Shown piece after piece: positions 61,412 through 64,000 of a stretch of DNA of 64,000 nucleotides. A model generated the notes under the pieces. The model ran no database searches. It was not told the origin of the DNA and saw nothing but the letters and a program-made list of their open reading frames with translations. Within the stretch, counting starts at the first letter, position 1; the number at the start of each line of letters is the position of its first letter. The stretch comes from JBBIND01 sp037444075 (GTDB lineage Bacteria; Acidobacteriota; Terriglobia; Bryobacterales; Bryobacteraceae): positions 34,271 through 98,270 of the forward strand of contig JBBIND010000004.1 in NCBI GenBank assembly GCA_037444075.1, written 5' to 3'. The position numbers and the translations under genes were made by a program.

Positions 61412-61656
61412 CTGACAGTGATCTCCTTAGGTTGCTCCTCTTCGATTTCCTTCTGTAGCTGCAATAGCCGAATGAAATCTCCGATGGTCGCTCGGCTGTC
61501 ATCGGAGTGCAGCTTGTGCTGCATGTTCTGCAGCAGCAACTCTACAAAGTCTGCCTTTGTGAGTTTCTTCCCTCTGGTGACTTTCCTCCTTTGAGAAGGC
61601 GGTGCGTTCTTGCCTGGCTGATCTGTACGTGTTGTGCTTGTTCCCCTGCGCCCCAT
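61369..61656 (-). CDS. Small terminase-like protein
   Basis: 95 residues. Basic, disordered N-terminus (RTDQPGKNAPPSQRRKVTRGKK) then helices (LTKADFVELLLQNMQHKL, ATIGDFIRLLQLQKEIEEE) of a DNA-binding, oligomerising type. Position just before the large subunit is typical. The identity rests mainly on position. ATG start with no clear Shine-Dalgarno. Confidence 0.55.
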   Translation of the reverse strand: MGRRGTSTTRTDQPGKNAPPSQRRKVTRGKKLTKADFVELLLQNMQHKLHSDDSRATIGDFIRLLQLQKEIEEEQPKEITVRWVEPTDGSGDSET

Positions 61657-61979
61657 GATTGTGCCTGTTGCCGGCGGTCCGCGCTGCTCTCTGCGGCCAG
61701 ACCGTGCGGCCGAACCCTCTCACGGTTCGAGCGTATCACCCCGCTTGTTGCCATCTGCGCGGACACGTTTGTAAGTGATAGACAGTAAACGCCATTTGTC
61801 GCGCGCAGAACTGTGATCGCTTATGTACGCTTGAATCGGGATGCCCGTGACGCCCCTTTGTACAGGTTTGGGAAGCCCTCCAGGCGGCAGGCATCGGGCA
61901 AATTCCTGGGTTGATGTTCGTGGCGTGTATCGTCGCCCGGGAGGCGCGTCAGCTCTCTGCTGTGGTACGCTTTCTTACG
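61657..61979. other. 323-nt intergenic region at the head of the phage block
   Basis: Divergent region between the small terminase and the exported isomerase. No open frame with family character. On the minus strand, TTTACT and TATCAC near 61770-61790 may be promoter elements for the phage genes; no repressor gene or clear operator pair is present. A TACGCT 8 nt before the 61980 ATG may be a weak leaderless -10. Confidence 0.4.
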
Positions 61980-62828
61980 ATGAGATCACACAAACTGCCA
62001 TCTCGACGCTCCGTACTGGCTATGGCCTCAGCAGCTCCGCTGGCGGCTTTGGGCCAGGGGAGAAAGCGTATCCCCATCGCGTTGGAACTCTATTCGGTTC
62101 GCAACGAGCTTCGCAACGACCTCTTCGGCACTGTGCGTGCCGTTGCCAAAATGGGCTACGAAGGCGTGGAGTTCTTCTCCCCCTACTTCGAGTGGACAAC
62201 CGACTACGCCAAGCAAGTACGTCAACTGTTGAATGACTTGGGCATGCCGTGCCTGTCCACTCATAACAGTCCCGCTGCCTTCGCGCCGGAAAACGTGGCC
62301 AAGGCCATTGAACTCAACAACATCCTCGGCAGCAAGTACGTGGTCATGGCGAGCGCAGGGAAAGTTGTCGACCTGAATGGCTGGAAGGGCGTTGCCGAGC
62401 GCCTCAATGCAGCCTCCCAGAAGATGAAGCCCGCCGGGCTTGGTGCCGGCTTCCACAACCACGCGGTTGAGTTCATTCCTCTGGAAGGTGTCCGTCCCAT
62501 GGACCTGTTGGCGAAGGAGACCGGAAAAGACGTCATCCTCCAGCTCGATGTCGGGACTTGCTTGCAGGCCAAAGCGGATCCGGTCGACTTCATCCGTCAG
62601 AATCCGGGGCGCGTGGTTTCCATTCACCTGAAGGATTGGTCCTCGGATCCTGATAAGGGCTATCGGGTCCTGTTCGGCGAAGGCTCCGCCCCGTGGCAAA
62701 AGATCTTCGAGGCTGCCGAAACCGTTGGAGGCACCGAGCACTACATCATAGAACAGGAAGGCAGCGCCTATCCGCCGTTTGAAACTGTTGAGCGTTGCTT
62801 GGCTAACTATCGGAAAATGCGTGGGTAG
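61980..62828 (+). CDS. Exported sugar phosphate isomerase/epimerase-like TIM-barrel protein (second)
   Basis: 282 residues from the ATG at 61980. N-terminal SRRSVLAMASAAPLAALGQG is a Tat-type signal. Barrel motifs: IALELYSVRNELRNDLFGT, MGYEGVEFFSPYF, GAGFHNHAVEFIP, ILQLDVGTCLQAKADP, VVSIHLKDW and EHYIIEQEG. Same superfamily as the protein at 11330 but distinct. Monocistronic; probably acts in the periplasm on a sugar or polyol. Confidence 0.85.
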   Translation: MRSHKLPSRRSVLAMASAAPLAALGQGRKRIPIALELYSVRNELRNDLFGTVRAVAKMGYEGVEFFSPYFEWTTDYAKQVRQLLNDLGMPCLSTHNSPAAFAPENVAKAIELNNILGSKYVVMASAGKVVDLNGWKGVAERLNAASQKMKPAGLGAGFHNHAVEFIPLEGVRPMDLLAKETGKDVILQLDVGTCLQAKADPVDFIRQNPGRVVSIHLKDWSSDPDKGYRVLFGEGSAPWQKIFEAAETVGGTEHYIIEQEGSAYPPFETVERCLANYRKMRG

Positions 62829-62838
62829 TGAGTGGGGA

Positions 62839-62914
<76 letters not shown>

Positions 62915-62929
62915 ACGTCGCTTCACACT

Positions 62930-64000
62930 TTATACCACATCGCCGGAGTCGCCTGTTAGTAGGCTTCCGGCCGCCAGTTGGGCAATGTCAGCCACACGCG
63001 GAGCGCGTGTGGCTTCTTCGCCGAGCGCCTCGCGGAACATCGTTTGGCAGAACGGGCAAGCCGTGGCAATCACCTCGGCTCCCGTGGCTGCCAACTCCTC
63101 CGCGCGCGTGTTGCTGACGCGAGTGCCTTCTTCCTCACCCAGGAACATCAACCCTCCTCCCGCTCCGCAACAGAAGGACCGCTCCCGTTCCCTCCCCGCC
63201 TCTCTGAGCGTGCCTGCCAACTCCACCACTGCCCGTGGTTCGTTGTACTTCTGACGGTAACGGCCTAAGTAACAGGGATCGTGATAGACAATTGCGTTCT
63301 CAGCGCTCCGCGGCAGCTGACGTGAGTGCCGGGCCAGCACTTCACTGTGATGCTCCACTTCCAACTCCGCCCCGTATTCCTTCCAGTCCTCCGACATCGT
63401 GCGAACGCAGTGCGGGCAGATGGAAAGTATCCGCTTGGCTCCGCTCTCCCCGAGGATGCGCAAGTTCTCTTCTGCCAATTGCCCGAACGCCAGGTCGTTA
63501 CCCAAACGCCGCGCGCTGTCTCCGGTGCATTTCTCTCTCTTCAGCACGCCGAACGTGACCCCCGCGTGCCGCAGCAGTTTCGCCAGGGCTTCCACCGTCT
63601 GCCTCCCTTGCGGGTCGTAGGAGCCCATGCATCCCAGCCACAGGCAGTACTCCTGCGTGCCGTCAAAGTACGGCAGGCCGGCCTTCTCAATGAACTTGTC
63701 CCTCTCTGACGCCGGAAAGCCGAACGGGTTTCCATTCCGTTCGAGGTTCAAAAAGAGTTGACCCCCGTGCGTATCCTCCCAATTCCCTGTATTCACGGCC
63801 CCGCGCCGCAGCCCCACAATCAACGGAACGTGCTGTATGCCCACCGGGCATTGGTGCTCGCACGCGCCACAAGTCGTGCATTGAAATGCGGCTTTCTGAG
63901 TCAGGTGGTTCCCCAGCAGTTCCGGCTCTTGCGAACAGCCGAACTCGTTAAGGTGCGCCCGCAAGCCGAGGATGATCTCCTTCGGGTTGAGCTCTTTACC
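62930..64000 (-). CDS. (Fe-S)-binding electron-transfer protein, HdrD/GlpC-like, N-terminus cut
   Basis: Partial; the frame is open to the right edge (GKELNPKEIIL precedes the first visible candidate start), so the N-terminus is outside. Features: CTTCGACEHQCPVGI for a 4Fe-4S cluster, then two CCG-type cysteine-rich domains (LWLGCMGSYDPQ with KREKCTGD, and HDPCYLGRYR with SFCCGAGGG and ACPFCQTMF). Such proteins pass electrons between flavoproteins and quinones or heterodisulfides. Its fuller form may carry membrane helices; not visible here. Confidence 0.85.
   Translation of the reverse strand, partial: GKELNPKEIILGLRAHLNEFGCSQEPELLGNHLTQKAAFQCTTCGACEHQCPVGIQHVPLIVGLRRGAVNTGNWEDTHGGQLFLNLERNGNPFGFPASERDKFIEKAGLPYFDGTQEYCLWLGCMGSYDPQGRQTVEALAKLLRHAGVTFGVLKREKCTGDSARRLGNDLAFGQLAEENLRILGESGAKRILSICPHCVRTMSEDWKEYGAELEVEHHSEVLARHSRQLPRSAENAIVYHDPCYLGRYRQKYNEPRAVVELAGTLREAGRERERSFCCGAGGGLMFLGEEEGTRVSNTRAEELAATGAEVIATACPFCQTMFREALGEEATRAPRVADIAQLAAGSLLTGDSGDVV

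Larger units (their letters stand above)
43756..61656 (-). mobile_element. Phage-type head and tail gene block (GTA-like or defective prophage)
   Basis: All genes are on the minus strand in the classic order: terminases, portal, scaffold, coat, head completion, tail tube, assembly genes, tape-measure candidate, minor tail proteins, tip and terminal TIM-barrel protein. No integrase, excisionase, repressor, replication, holin or lysin gene is visible within it or in the flanking genes. Direct repeats or att sites were not found at the ends. Its size (17.9 kb) is similar to known gene transfer agent clusters. Either a domesticated particle or a decayed prophage. Confidence 0.75.

Overview
The window is a GC-rich bacterial chromosome segment, most likely from an acidobacterium of the Solibacter/Bryobacter type. 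This is inferred from gene content: an Oar-like TonB-dependent receptor with an N-terminal carboxypeptidase-regulatory-like domain, Tat/Sec-exported sugar-phosphate-isomerase-like proteins, BNR-repeat and PHP proteins, a DUF2934 protein, and an ispH-hpnG-hpnC-hpnD squalene cluster. A 12-base run of N at 48294-48305 shows that the sequence is a scaffold, possibly from a metagenome.

Layout. 1-745 is the C-terminal part of a Gfo/Idh/MocA oxidoreductase. 773-8674 (minus) is a tight operon: a UroD-like protein, a 3-hydroxyisobutyrate-dehydrogenase-like reductase, a TAXI binding protein, a fused TRAP permease and a secreted SUMF1-like/sialidase fusion. 8.8-10.3 kb (plus) is a sodium:solute symporter. 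10.3-18.3 kb (minus) holds a hypothetical protein, an exported TIM-barrel isomerase, a BNR-PHP protein and a TonB-dependent receptor. 18.3-23.0 kb (minus) holds an M28 peptidase, a DsbA-like thioredoxin, an altronate-dehydratase-like enzyme and a HIT-like protein. 23.0-28.2 kb holds a PMT-type glycosyltransferase, a lipoprotein, alaC, a DUF350 protein and an exported nitrilase. 28.3-34.2 kb (plus) is the isoprenoid/squalene cluster. 34.2-43.6 kb is mixed housekeeping: DUF362, exported RraA-like, a broken GNAT acetyltransferase, lexA, an FmdB zinc ribbon, dacB, an MFS permease, a candidate small RNA, an alpha/beta hydrolase and a TPR protein.

43756-61656 (minus) is an 18-kb phage-type head and tail gene block: small and large terminase, portal, scaffold, P22-like coat, head completion, tail tube, assembly genes, a short tape-measure candidate, two related minor tail proteins, a tail tip with a lambda-gpL-like four-cysteine motif, and a terminal TIM-barrel protein. 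No integrase, replication, regulatory or lysis gene is visible in or beside it, and two structured palindromic elements interrupt it. A domesticated or gene-transfer-agent-like particle is the most interesting hypothesis here; a defective prophage is the main alternative. The right end carries an exported sugar-phosphate-isomerase-like protein, tRNA-Lys(CUU) and an iron-sulfur electron-transfer protein that runs off the window.

A recurring signal in the host genes is a TANNNT -10 hexamer placed 6-7 nt before the start codon (8674, 14697, 20873, 22987, 23009, 26595, 28242, 40972), which suggests widespread leaderless transcription and helps to fix several starts. Starts were chosen from family alignment, Shine-Dalgarno sites and this -10 spacing. 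All functional assignments are by recognition of motifs and families, without database searches.
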